Assembly (NCBI GenBank): GCA_963732855.1 | Contig: CAVTBB010000005.1 | Location: 372,001 to 436,000 of the forward strand | Source of the DNA: DASXVU01 sp963732855 | Lineage (GTDB): Archaea > Thermoplasmatota > Thermoplasmata > Methanomassiliicoccales > UBA472 | Length of the DNA stretch: 64,000 nt | Reading direction: 5' to 3' | Shown: positions 53,549 through 62,459 of the stretch, one piece after another | Numbering within the stretch: the first letter of the stretch is position 1 | How the letters are laid out: each line of letters starts with the position of its first letter | The notes under the pieces: generated by a model | The model's input: the letters and a program-made list of their open reading frames with translations, nothing else | What the model was told of the DNA's origin: nothing | Databases searched by the model: none | Position numbers and translations under genes: made by a program

Positions 53549-53908
53549 ATGACAGCCCAACGATCTAATTTTGATGAAAGCTTGGTCGACGTTATAGTGC
53601 CGATTTACACAGACCTTGAAAAAGAAGGTTTCCACCCATATGCAGGAGCTGGGCCCGGAACGAACGATTCTGTTTACTTCATCTTGGACTTAATGGTTGG
53701 CCCTCACAAGGTCTATTTTACTTATGATGAAGATCCAAACCAGCAAGCCATTATATGTGCAAAATATCCACTGGGCCTGAACGCTCCTGAGATGGTTCAA
53801 CTTCGTAAAATCATCAGAACTATCGAAAAAACGACAGTCCCTAAGAGGGGGGTTAAGGTCAAAGAATGTATTATGACAAAATACTGGTATCCAATCCAGG
53901 TTCCTTGA
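53549..53908 (+). CDS. hypothetical protein, about 119 residues
   Basis: Unrecognised. MTAQRSNFDESLVDVIVPIY, FHPYAGAGPGTNDSVYFIL, LMVGPHKVYFTYDEDPNQQA, then a basic end. A TATA-like AATATATT at about 53515-53522 lies 27-30 bases before the ATG at 53549, so a leaderless start is likely; TTG at 53522 is less likely. It is more AT-rich than the core genes and sits among mobile-element relics, suggesting it arrived by transfer. Confidence 0.55.
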   Translation: MTAQRSNFDESLVDVIVPIYTDLEKEGFHPYAGAGPGTNDSVYFILDLMVGPHKVYFTYDEDPNQQAIICAKYPLGLNAPEMVQLRKIIRTIEKTTVPKRGVKVKECIMTKYWYPIQVP

Positions 53909-53979
53909 GGATGCTCCTAGGAAATATAATTGAAACTATAATTTTGTCCCCGCCATCAATTGCGTGGTACTGTTCGGTA

Positions 53980-54465
53980 AAAGACTGGTTCCTCGGTGCT
54001 TCCAGGTCGATGACGTCCCAGCCATGCCGGGGATACTAGACGAATGCTTCTAGATATGGAGCATCGATGACGATGTATTGCTGGGAGTGTTCCAAGCGCT
54101 TCGCCTGGATCACGGTGGGGCTGGCTCCTGCACCGCTCACCAGCCTTTTTGTAGAGGAGCTTGCCCTTGACAACGAAGAGGAGAAGTTCGTGCTAGCCTC
54201 GGAAGTACTGCCCCAGGCCGTATCGGCCCTTGACCCACACTAGGTTCATGATGAACTGGAAGCCCATCGCGTCCATGACCATCAGTCCATCCTTCAGTAA
54301 GCTGTTGGTCGTCCAGAGATAGAGATGGGCACTCTCGCCAACCGGAGCTTAACCAGGTACTCGGTGATCACCTTGGTGGTCATCAGTGGGTAATGGAGAT
54401 CGGCACCGCAATTTCACTTACGAGCGTCCGCTAGTTCCATAAAGGGTCGGCCAGGATGATCCTAT
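53980..54465 (-). pseudogene. MT-A70-family adenine DNA methyltransferase relic
   Basis: Minus-strand pieces in one main frame and one shifted frame line up with the MT-A70 family: RIILADPLWN (the DPPW catalytic motif with Pro to Leu), ISITHYPL-like PLMTTKVITEYLVKLRL, RMDGVMDAMGFQFIMNLVWV, KGRYGLGQYFR, HELLLFVVKGKLLYKKAGER, then APYLEAFV and YPRHGWDVIDLEAP. TAG codons and frameshifts interrupt it. Such genes are common in phages and integrated elements, which fits the recombinase relics next door. Certainly non-functional as read. Confidence 0.75.
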
Positions 54466-54770
54466 TGTCGGAGTGGCATCGCAAGGGAGGCCGGGAACGA
54501 ACGGACAATAGTGTTTGCGAGGCTCACCTGCTGACCCCAAAGCATAGGATGACGATGGCGGTCACCGTTTCGGAATCCAACCAGAAGGAAGGTGTAGAAA
54601 AGCTTGAGCGATTTCTTTCTTTGCGGCCGAACTGCTCACGGAGGTATGTCCTCTTGTCGGCCGGATCGTGCCAACTCCTCGTAGATCGAAGCCTGTTCGA
54701 GCAAAGCACTAATTTGGTCCCAAATGACTTTGCCAGTCTCTTTCTGAGTAAATACACTTGTTGCATCACA
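54466..54770. other. unassigned sequence beside the MT-A70 relic
   Basis: About 300 bases with no convincing gene. Short ORFs on both strands lack start signals; the minus strand may hold more of the decayed mobile element, but I cannot name it. Confidence 0.4.
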
Positions 54771-55409
54771 TTATTCTGGTAGCTTTTTGAAAATAAAACT
54801 GAGGCGGGACCTGAGCGCATCCTGACCCATGATCATCTTCTCGATACGAATCTCTTCGAACATGGTCTCGGCCGTTCCCGCGAAAAGTTCCCTGACCTCC
54901 TCTGGCAGGAAATAATGGGTAAGCACGCCGGCGCCTCTTATGAAGGATCCGGACTCCACTTCTTGCCCCTTTCCGTATCGCATGTCGGCCCGGGAGAATG
55001 CCTTGAACCGGACCTCGCCGCCTGGTCGAAGCACACGAAGAAATTCCCGGGCTGATTCCTCCCTCTCACCCCGATAAAGATGTTCCAGAACATGGAAGCA
55101 CATGACCACGTCGAAGCACCCGTCCCGAAATGGGAGCTTACCAGCATCGGCCAGGGCGTATCCCTGACCTTCTGAGAAGTACCTGGTCCGGCACATTTCC
55201 AACGCGACCGCGGAGATATCGATGCCGATGGCATGGACTCCAGTCATCCCCGACAAGGTCTTCCCGCTGCCGCACCCGACCTCGAGCACGACCGATCCGG
55301 GCGGAAGGCAGATCGAATGCCTGGGGGCCCCTTTCCAAAGGGCCCCTTTGGTGGAATACTCTCCATCCCATATCTGGCATCGTCGCCCCATGCTCAATTC
55401 CTCAGGCAT
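54771..55409 (-). CDS. class I SAM-dependent methyltransferase
   Basis: About 212 residues. GSVVLEVGCGSGKTLSGMTG (motif I), GIDISAVALEMCR, ADAGKLPFRDGCFDVVMCFHVLEHLYRGER (methyltransferase 11 type) and FLRVLRPGGEVRFKAFSRADMRYG. Substrate unknown. ATG at 55409 has GGAGGGT about five bases ahead and suits the family; the longer ORF extends into the divergent gene. Shares a divergent promoter region (about 90 bases) with the QueG-like gene. Confidence 0.85.
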   Translation of the reverse strand: MPEELSMGRRCQIWDGEYSTKGALWKGAPRHSICLPPGSVVLEVGCGSGKTLSGMTGVHAIGIDISAVALEMCRTRYFSEGQGYALADAGKLPFRDGCFDVVMCFHVLEHLYRGEREESAREFLRVLRPGGEVRFKAFSRADMRYGKGQEVESGSFIRGAGVLTHYFLPEEVRELFAGTAETMFEEIRIEKMIMGQDALRSRLSFIFKKLPE

Positions 55410-55499
55410 CAAGACCCTCCCTGCTGGACCGCTTGTTTCCAACCAACCGCACAAGGCCGGCAGTAAATATAAGTCATGTCCCGCCCTCCCGCACATCAG

Positions 55500-56420
55500 A
55501 TGAATTCCAGGACAGCGGCGGTGTTGCAGAGCCTTAAGGAGGCAGGCATGCAAGCAAGGATCGTGCCTGCCAAGAGAGCCATCGACGTCGGATGCGATAT
55601 TCGATCGCTCAAGGACGAGGGGCTTCTGGACCAGCAACTTTTCGACATGTACTTGTCATATGGGTACGGACAGCCGGATTCGTTGCCGACCGCTCGGTCG
55701 TTGTTCATTGTTGCCGCCCCCACCTCTGGAACGATCATCAAATTCCATCGCTTTGGCAGGGAGCACCTATGTTTGGTACCACCCACTTATGCAAACGCGG
55801 AAAATATCGACCGAAAGGTGAGATCGATATTGGTAGCGGCATTGCCGGAATGCAAGGTGGTCAAGGCAATGTTGCCGTACAAAACGCTGGCTACGAGGAC
55901 GGGCCTGGCGAGGTATGGGAGGAATAACATCACATATGTTACGGAATTTGGCAGCTTCCACCGTTTGACCGGATTCTTTGTTGACGAAGACATGGAAACA
56001 GATGACTGGCAGCCAAGGGAGGTAATGGCCCAGTGCGACAAATGCGATCTGTGCCTTCGGGCTTGTCCCACCGGAGCAATCGGTAAGGACCGATTCCTTA
56101 TCCGAGCGGACCGCTGTTTGACATACCTCAATGAGATGCCTGCGGAACGGACCTTTCCTGCCAAGATCAAACCGTCCGTCCATCATGCCATCGTCGGATG
56201 CATGAGATGCCAGGAGGTATGTCCGATGAACCGGACACATCTGGGGTCGTTCGTCGAAGGGGACTCCTATTCCGAAGATGAGACGGATTATCTTTTGAAA
56301 GGCGATTATCAGAACGAAGATGCCGAGGAGATCATGGAGAAGCTAGACCGCTCGGGCCTGGACCTCACCATTTTCCCAAGGAACCTGGCAGTTCTTCTTG
56401 ACGACCCCCAAGACCGATAA
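55500..56420 (+). CDS. QueG-like 4Fe-4S protein (COG1600 family)
   Basis: About 306 residues. The N-terminal part resembles epoxyqueuosine reductase-like proteins (SLPTARSLFIVAAPT, LPYKTLATRTGLARYGRNNITYV, which is the LA-x-x-SGLG-x-x-GKN-like block). The C-terminal part binds two clusters: QCDKCDLCLRACPTGAI and GCMRCQEVCPMNRTHLG. Archaea make archaeosine rather than queuosine, so the substrate is probably different. A TATA-like TAAATATAAG at 55463-55472 favours the ATG at 55500 over 55476. Confidence 0.82.
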   Translation: MNSRTAAVLQSLKEAGMQARIVPAKRAIDVGCDIRSLKDEGLLDQQLFDMYLSYGYGQPDSLPTARSLFIVAAPTSGTIIKFHRFGREHLCLVPPTYANAENIDRKVRSILVAALPECKVVKAMLPYKTLATRTGLARYGRNNITYVTEFGSFHRLTGFFVDEDMETDDWQPREVMAQCDKCDLCLRACPTGAIGKDRFLIRADRCLTYLNEMPAERTFPAKIKPSVHHAIVGCMRCQEVCPMNRTHLGSFVEGDSYSEDETDYLLKGDYQNEDAEEIMEKLDRSGLDLTIFPRNLAVLLDDPQDR

Positions 56421-56609
56421 GGGAATCGAATAGAGAATGGATTGCGCTAGCTCTAATCGAATCGATTAGGACAAGCAATTTTATCCCAATACAGAAATGC
56501 TGAATAATCCGATGAGGATGATATTTGATTTGGTAATATTCGTTTTTTTAATATCTATATCGGGAATCGTCACAGTCAAGGTGATTGTATAGCAGGAAGA
56601 GTCAAGCAA

Positions 56610-56789
56610 ATGATAGACCCGACCATTGTGGAAAGGTCCAAGGGAAACGAAACTATCAAGAAGACCACTCAAGCAAAACTTGTCCTGAAGGGCATAAACA
56701 CCGATGCCTACGATTCGTTCTCACCCGACGATCCATTGGTCATCGCGAGATTGCAGGAGATCGTGAAAGAGATGGGAGCCAGTCTATAG
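56610..56789 (+). CDS. small hypothetical protein, 59 residues
   Basis: MIDPTIVERSKGNETIKKTT, then AKLVLKGINTDAYDSFSPDD, then PLVIARLQEIVKEMG. Protein-like composition, charged and soluble. The C-terminal helix (ARLQEIVKEMG) is amphipathic. It ends in TAG 8 bases before the ATG of the FIST gene, whose AGGTGATC ribosome site overlaps its end, so the two form one transcription unit. Unknown function; possibly a partner of the FIST sensor. Confidence 0.55.
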   Translation: MIDPTIVERSKGNETIKKTTQAKLVLKGINTDAYDSFSPDDPLVIARLQEIVKEMGASL

Positions 56790-56797
56790 GTGATCAT

Positions 56798-57900
56798 ATG
56801 ATGGAGACAATATTCACGCAGAAAGATGGTTCGGAAGAGGCGCTGGCGGAGATCAAGAATGGCATTAGGAAGAAACCCAAGCTGGTCGCCTTCTTTGCTT
56901 CAACAAAATATGACCTTGTACGTGATTGGGAAAGGTCTGGAGACATTATTTCCGCAAGCGACGGTGATTGGATGCAGCACTGCAGGAGAACTCGTCACCG
57001 GTCGTATGCTGAAGGACTCAATAGTGGCCCAGGCCATGGATGGACAACTCGTCAGCGAGGCAATGGTAGAGGTCATCCCAGACCTGACCGCAAAGGATGG
57101 CGTCTAAAAATCGTTCACCTCTTTCGAAAAGAAGATGGGGAGGAAAATGTCAGAGATGGACATGCACAAGTATGCTGGCATCATCCTCATCGATGGATTG
57201 AGGGCCGCCGAAGAAAGGATAATGGATTCCATCGGAAACCTTTCCGACATGACCTGGATCGGCGGATCGGCCGGGGATGATCTGAAGTTCAAAGAGACCA
57301 GGGTCTTCGCGAACGGAAAGAGCATGACCAATGCGGCAGTGCTTGCCATCATCAGGCTGGACAAGGGATTCGATATCATCAAGACCCAGTCGTTCAGTCA
57401 GACCGGGAAGAAAACTGAAGGCAACCGAGGTGGATGAGGTCAGCCGAACGGTCATTGGATTCAACGATCAGCCGGCCGCCAAAGCCTATGCGGCCGCAAT
57501 CGGATGTCCCGAGGCAAAGGTCTCGGAGGGATTCATGCTATATCCAGTGGGCGTGATCATCGGTGGGGAGCCGTATGTACGCAGCCCACAGCGTCTCGAC
57601 AAGGAGAATATCGTCTTCTACTGCAATATCAAGCAGGGAACAGAACTATCGATTCTAGAGTCAAGGGACATCGTGAAGGACACGTCCAAGGCCTTGAGCG
57701 ATATGACCAAGGCACTCGGCCACATATCGGGGATTATCAACTTCAACTGTATCCTGCGAACCCTGGAACTGGACGCCAAGGGAGAGGCGGATGCGTATGG
57801 AAAGGCGTTCTCCAATGTGCCCATGGTCGGGTTCAGCACCTACGGAGAAGGGTACATCGGGCACATCAATCAGACGGCAACAATGCTGGTACTCAAGTAA
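56798..57900 (+). pseudogene. FIST-domain sensor protein, broken by two frameshifts and one stop
   Basis: FIST_N and FIST_C domains bind small ligands and are usually coupled to signalling. Frame one gives KKPKLVAFFASTKYDL; about base 56913 the frame shifts (one extra C) to YVIGKGLETLFPQATVIGCS and TAGELVTGRMLKDSIV; an in-frame TAA at 57105-57107 interrupts before KYAGIILIDGLRAAEE and WIGGSAGDD; a second shift (one extra A, about 57411) leads to EVDEVSRTVIGFNDQPAAKA, GFMLYPVGVIIGGEPYVRSP and MVGFSTYGEGYIGHIN. Apart from these three lesions about 365 residues of family length are preserved, so decay is recent or the lesions are sequencing errors. Strong ribosome site at the start. Confidence 0.8.
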
Positions 57901-57916
57901 GAAACCCCTTCAATAT

Positions 57917-57957
57917 AATTTTTTTAAAAAAATAAAGTTGACGCCACCACGTGGCGC
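57917..57957. terminator. bidirectional terminator between FIST and cupin genes
   Basis: T7 (57919-57925) followed directly by A7 (57926-57932) serves both convergent genes. On the minus strand it is preceded by the perfect hairpin CGCCAC-CAC-GTGGCG (57942-57956). Confidence 0.65.
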
Positions 57958-57961
57958 TTGT

Positions 57962-58366
57962 TTACTCGGTCGGTTTACCGTCATATTCCTCTGGTTCGGC
58001 CAGAGCTTGTGGCTTAGTGTGGCGAACGACCTTGTCCATGTGCTCAGGTGGAGAGTATATCGTATACAGCTTGAGGTTATCCTTCTTGGAGGTGTTGATC
58101 ACATTGTGCTTGGCACCAGATGGAACGACGACAGCCATTCCATCATGCACCTTGTGCTCAACATCATCGATTACGACCTTCCCTTCACCCTCCTCGAATC
58201 GGAAGAACTGGTCAACGGTGTCGTGAACCTCCGAGCCTATCTCCTCTCCAGGCTTTAGGCTCATTAACACCAACTGGCTGAACTTGCCGGTGTAGAGCAC
58301 CCTGCGGAAATCAGTGTTCTTAGTCGTATCTGATTCTATGTCGCCAATAAATCCTTTCTTAACCAT
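57962..58366 (-). CDS. single-domain cupin
   Basis: 134 residues. Cupin motif 1 is KPGEEIGSEVHDTVDQFFRFEEGEG and motif 2 VHDGMAVVVPSGAKHNVIN, with metal-binding His/Glu/His. LYTIYSPPEHMDKVVRHTKP is the typical end of a widespread cupin group often annotated as mannose-6-phosphate isomerase-like. Substrate unknown. Convergent with the FIST relic. Confidence 0.85.
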   Translation of the reverse strand: MVKKGFIGDIESDTTKNTDFRRVLYTGKFSQLVLMSLKPGEEIGSEVHDTVDQFFRFEEGEGKVVIDDVEHKVHDGMAVVVPSGAKHNVINTSKKDNLKLYTIYSPPEHMDKVVRHTKPQALAEPEEYDGKPTE

Positions 58367-58600
58367 TTGAATTCCACCAAAATCTTTCGATGTCTCGGGG
58401 TACTAATCCCAGATATGATATCGACAGTTCCCCCCCTATTTGAAAATGACGTTATTTCAAAATTTGAGTGAACGCCTAGGGCTAATGCCGCTCAAGGAGA
58501 CCCCTACGACAAATATTGAAAGTCTAGAAAGTTTGGTACAGAAAGGATTTGTCGTCGAGAGGACGGCCAAATGACCGCCATTCCCGATGTCATTAGACTT

Positions 58601-58822
58601 CTACTCGATGATGATCGCATTGTTCGGGCATGCCATTGCTGCCCCCTTGACTTTGTTCTTCTTTTCATCTGGGATTTCACCACTATGCTTGCTGCCCTTT
58701 TGAAAGAGGGGGAGGATCTCACTAATGCCATCATCTCCCTCGGCGAAGATCTCCGGGCACTCATCATTATAACAAATACCGCACCCACTGCATTCCTTTT
58801 CATCTACCCTTATGCTTATCAT
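58601..58822 (-). CDS. ferredoxin, one 4Fe-4S cluster
   Basis: 73 residues. IRVDEKECSGCGICYNDECPEIF and a distant AAMACPNNAIIIE give CxxCxxx(x)C...CP, a single-cluster ferredoxin of the Fer4_13 type with a spacer between the cysteine groups. ATG at 58822 begins MISIRVDE; ATG at 58846 is possible. Electron partner unknown; not in an operon. Confidence 0.8.
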   Translation of the reverse strand: MISIRVDEKECSGCGICYNDECPEIFAEGDDGISEILPLFQKGSKHSGEIPDEKKNKVKGAAMACPNNAIIIE

Positions 58823-59987
58823 TAGCGTCGCAGATATTTTATCCATAGTTTAGCATTTCGGCATCCAAATCAATTTCGATACCCAAATTTAATGTCGAGA
58901 GTACAACTTTTTTGGACCTGAGATTTGATTTGATAATTTATATCCAAATCATCATTCTGAGCGGAGGCAATAGGAGTGAGATATCCTTATTGTGGAGGCT
59001 ATGTCAATTCCATCCGGCCTGCTATTTGGAATAAACAGTAACTGAAATCAATGCATGAATTGCAGAACATGGATACAATTGGATAACAAGGGGGGCTGAT
59101 AGGACACGCCCCCCTGGTAGCACTCCCATCCACCTTAACGGAGTAAAGACAGACAGAATATCGATTGCAAAAAAAGCAGTGACCTCGTGGACGCCTAAAA
59201 CTATTACCTCCATGGGCACATCTTTCATTGATGATGGCGATGGATATCGGATGGAGCTTTGTTGTCGCAATTTCTGATAGCCTTCGGTTCAATCATTGGT
59301 TTGATCTAGGCTTCATATCTTAGTCATCTTGGTGAGTTGGCTCAACGTAAGGCTTACCCGATCCTTCTGGCACTTCGACGCGGGTTCGGAATTGACCGAA
59401 CTCCTCTCCATAGCTTTGTCCTTTTAATCATTACTCTTAGCCAGAATCTCTACTACTGTTTCGCAGATGATCGCCGATTCGACAACATCGATGGTTCTTT
59501 TCACCGTCGATTGTTTTGTGGACGGTTATGTCGCGAAGAACCTGACGATTGCACTATTTCGAGGAGGGGGTTTACAAATTGAAGGAATCTACTTCGTTTC
59601 TTATTCAGAACAGTATGTCATCCCAATCCTAGGGAGTTGTATTGAGTTCGTCCACATCTAATTGTTCGAACTTGTCAAATGACTCGAGCTACGGGCACCC
59701 TGACGTCCGTCTTCTAGGCCTCATTCATTTTTCTGATATCCAAGTCGAAAGGCAATTAAGGGTATTTGTTCAATCAATAAGTACACGCCCGGCCCTAGGA
59801 TGTCTCCCAAGGCCATCCTGACTGTATCGCGGCCGGGGTGCCTTTTTATTATATTATTCTTACAGGTCTGCAAATCGAACCGATTAGAAGAATGAAAGCC
59901 ATATCGTGTTCGTCGTCTCCCAAATGGCCTTGCTGCCGAAATAATGTTAAGTAATGTATCCTGCCATAGAATCCCTGAGGTCTCGTG
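58823..59987. other. 1.2-kb gene-poor region
   Basis: No ORF on either strand has both a credible start and protein-like composition. The short frames at 59022-59270 (minus) and 59337-59661 (plus) look like random or decayed sequence. A strong hairpin lies at 59089-59115. The last 50 bases hold the peroxiredoxin promoter. Confidence 0.5.
59089..59115. repeat. strong GC hairpin in gene-poor region
   Basis: AGGGGGGC and GCCCCCCT form a perfect 8-bp stem with an 11-base loop, standing out in AT-rich DNA. No oligo-T follows, so it is not an obvious terminator. Confidence 0.5.
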
Positions 59988-60662
59988 ATGGCGGACATTA
60001 AAGAGGAAAAGGAGTCGGTGGGAAGGATACCCCTCATAGGAGATAGCTTCCCAGATGCGGAGGTCAAGACGACGTTCGGACCTATGGTGTTGCCGAGGGA
60101 TTACGCAGGCAAATGGTTCGTCCTTTTCAGTCATCCGGGTGATTTCACCCCAGTATGTACGACAGAATTTGTGGCCTTTGCCAAGCGGGCGGACCAGTTC
60201 CAGGCCGAGGAAACGGAACTGATTGGTCTGTCCATCGATCAGGTCTTTTCACACCTGAAATGGGTGGAATGGATCGAGGACCGGTTAGGCGTGAAGGTCC
60301 CATTCCCTATCATTGCCGATGGTACAGGGACGTTGGCATCCAGGCTGGGCATGATCCATCCGGCTCGGGCAACGAATACGGTCCGAGCCGTTTTCATCGT
60401 CGATCCGGAAGGAAAGATCAGACTGATAATCTATTACCCGCCAGAGGTGGGCCGCTCCATAGATGAGATATTTCGCGCCGTGAAGGCCCTGCGTTATGCA
60501 GATGCTAACGAGGTCTCAACACCGGAGAACTGGCCCAACAATGAGTTGATCCCCGGCGAGGTCATCCTGCCGCCACCCCGAGACTATCAATCAGCGATGG
60601 AACGGAAAAAGAACATGGGAAAGGATTGCTACGATTGGTGGTTCTGCCACAAGAAGATGTGA
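59988..60662 (+). CDS. peroxiredoxin (Prx6/archaeal AhpC type)
   Basis: 224 residues. Reduces peroxides. The peroxidatic cysteine is in SHPGDFTPVCTTEF (PxxxT/SxxC), and HPARATNTVRAVFIVDPEGKIRLIIYYPPEVGRSIDEI is the conserved arginine block. Two more cysteines near the end (KDCYDWWFCHKK) are typical of archaeal Prx and could resolve the sulfenic acid. ATG at 59988 has GAGG seven bases ahead. Confidence 0.94.
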   Translation: MADIKEEKESVGRIPLIGDSFPDAEVKTTFGPMVLPRDYAGKWFVLFSHPGDFTPVCTTEFVAFAKRADQFQAEETELIGLSIDQVFSHLKWVEWIEDRLGVKVPFPIIADGTGTLASRLGMIHPARATNTVRAVFIVDPEGKIRLIIYYPPEVGRSIDEIFRAVKALRYADANEVSTPENWPNNELIPGEVILPPPRDYQSAMERKKNMGKDCYDWWFCHKKM

Positions 60663-60777
60663 GGTAGTCCTGGAATCCTCTCCATACCCGCAGGGCTTCT
60701 TTCATGCTTATGATCCCGTCCTCCCGCTTCAGGTCACGCAGCAGATCGACACCCCGGACAATCTTGGACTCGGTCAT
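60562..60777 (-). CDS. possible small hypothetical protein
   Basis: MTESKIVRGVDLLRDLKRED then GIISMKEALRVWRGFQDYL looks protein-like, with AGGTGG just before the ATG, but the remaining frame is the antisense of the peroxiredoxin 3' end. It may be a short or truncated gene. It follows the ORF at 60784 directly. Confidence 0.3.
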   Translation of the reverse strand: MTESKIVRGVDLLRDLKREDGIISMKEALRVWRGFQDYLTSSCGRTTNRSNPFPCSFSVPSLIDSLGVAAG

Positions 60778-60783
60778 TTCCAC

Positions 60784-61038
60784 CTAGAAGTTGAAAGGGA
60801 ACGGGAAGTTGAACTCCTCCATGACCTGCGCCCCTATAGCATAACTAGCAGCGACCTCCCTCAACGCTTTATTGCGGTCCGTCCTGCCCAACGAAGACCC
60901 TATGCAGGAAACACCCACATTTGACCGACCTTCGGCATAGCACCCACTAGCACGTCTGATACGGCCTCTGGTGATTCCAGTAATACCCGCTGCAGGTGTC
61001 CGTTCTGTTTGGAGTCCCGATGTCTTGCCTTTGTTCAC
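60784..61038 (-). CDS. possible hypothetical protein, up to 84 residues
   Basis: GTG start. The C-terminal part (GCYAEGRSNVGVSCIGSSLG, TDRNKALREVAASYAIGAQV, MEEFNFPFPFNF) looks like the end of a real protein, while the N-terminal 25 residues are weak. It could be the 3' remnant of a larger gene. Ends in TAG one codon before the next small ORF. Family not recognised. Confidence 0.35.
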   Translation of the reverse strand: MNKGKTSGLQTERTPAAGITGITRGRIRRASGCYAEGRSNVGVSCIGSSLGRTDRNKALREVAASYAIGAQVMEEFNFPFPFNF

Positions 61039-61109
61039 AGGTTCCCTGTTGTATTATTAGCGGTATGCATTTCAGTGTTCATTAGTACCAAAAATGATGA
61101 ACATTACCT

Positions 61110-62417
61110 CTATAGCGTTCCCAGCATCACTATGGATAAGAGCAGTGTTACCACAGTGATCGGAAACCCCGCCTTCATGAACTGCCATAAAGAGACCTCC
61201 ACCCCCAGCTTGCTGCCGGTCTCCACCACGATGACATTTGCCGCCGCCCCTAGAATGGTGGCGTTCCCTGCCAGGGTCGAGCTCGTCACCAGGGCCAACC
61301 AAAGGTTGTTACTGCCCATGCTGGCCACGAATGGGGAGAGCAGCATCACAGCCGGAACGTTGCTGATCAGGTTGGAAAGGATGGCGCAGAACCCGGTCAA
61401 GCCAGGGATGCTGGTCAGACCAGAACCGCTGATGTCCTGGAACGTGCTCATCATTTCCGCTAACAGGCCTGACGTCTCTACGCCCTTGAGAACAACGAAT
61501 AGGCCGACAAAGAACAAAAGGAGCGTCCAGTCCACCTTGCGCAGTACCTCCACCGGCTGCACAGAGCGGTTGAAGAAAGGCAATAGTATGAGGACGAACG
61601 CGCCCCCGATGAAAGCTACCGCCGCCAATGACAGCCCGATGTATGGCGAGAGAACGAACCCTATAAAAACCAGCACCAGCGCCCCCAATACCAGTAAGAC
61701 CGAACGGTGCAACGGTTGGGGTGCGATCTCCATTATCGCCTTCTCCACGTCGATGGGCTTGCTTCTATCGCACAACCAATATCTTCCGTTCCTTTCGCAG
61801 CCGTCCTTGAGCTGATTCCTGAACACCAGCCACACCAAGGCCATCGCCACGACCAGGCAAATCAATGTTACCGGAAGCAGCTTGGTGGTGAACTCGGCGA
61901 AGGTGATATGCGATTGGGTGGCTATGAAGGCGTTCTGCGGATTTCCCACCGGGGTGGCTACGCTGCCGATGTTAGCGGCTATCGCCTCGGCCACCAGAAA
62001 CGGGACCGGGTTGGCCTTTATCAGACGGCATGCCTTGATTACTATGGGGGTGAACAGGAGAACGACGGTGTCGTTCAGTATCAACGCGGAGAGCAATGCT
62101 GTGACGAACATCACCATCACCAGGAACTGGAACTGGTTCTTTGATGCCCTTATCATCCTCACCGAGACCCATGTGAAGAAACCGCAAAGTTCCAGGGATA
62201 CGACGATGATCATCATGCCGAGCAACAGGCCAAGTATGTCCAGTTGGATCGCGGCAAATGCCTGATCTGCGGCCACGACCCCGGAAAGCACCATCAGCGC
62301 TGCTCCGAAAAGAGCAACCGCTGGCCTATCCAAATTCAACTTGCCGAAGCGCCTCACTGAGATCAGGACGTAGGTCAAGAGGAATATGACCAGCGCCAAG
62401 ATCATGATGGTCTGCAT
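61110..62417 (-). CDS. ArsB/SLC13-superfamily ion transporter
   Basis: 435 residues with about eleven hydrophobic segments. ADQAFAAIQLDILGLLLGMMIIV, SALILNDTVVLLFTPIVIKA and VATPVGNPQNAFIATQSHIT are the first-half signature of the CitMHS/ArsB group; AILSNLISNVPAVMLLSPF and STLAGNATILGAAANVIVVE the symmetric second half. Could carry arsenite, Na+/H+ or a dicarboxylate; the sequence does not decide. The Lrp gene lies 42 bases upstream on the same strand and probably controls it. Confidence 0.88.
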   Translation of the reverse strand: MQTIMILALVIFLLTYVLISVRRFGKLNLDRPAVALFGAALMVLSGVVAADQAFAAIQLDILGLLLGMMIIVVSLELCGFFTWVSVRMIRASKNQFQFLVMVMFVTALLSALILNDTVVLLFTPIVIKACRLIKANPVPFLVAEAIAANIGSVATPVGNPQNAFIATQSHITFAEFTTKLLPVTLICLVVAMALVWLVFRNQLKDGCERNGRYWLCDRSKPIDVEKAIMEIAPQPLHRSVLLVLGALVLVFIGFVLSPYIGLSLAAVAFIGGAFVLILLPFFNRSVQPVEVLRKVDWTLLLFFVGLFVVLKGVETSGLLAEMMSTFQDISGSGLTSIPGLTGFCAILSNLISNVPAVMLLSPFVASMGSNNLWLALVTSSTLAGNATILGAAANVIVVETGSKLGVEVSLWQFMKAGFPITVVTLLLSIVMLGTL

Positions 62418-62459
62418 TTCAGGAGGTCATGGGGTGTCTTTCTCAAATAAAAGATTGCC

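Noticed and set aside
59337..59661. overlapping plus-strand ORFs in the gene-poor region
   Set aside because: No ribosome site or TATA at the proper distance, and no family resemblance.
61009..61815. 268-codon plus-strand ORF
   Set aside because: It is the antisense of the ArsB/SLC13 transporter, whose membrane motifs are clear; composition is Ser/Thr/Arg rich and unlike a protein.
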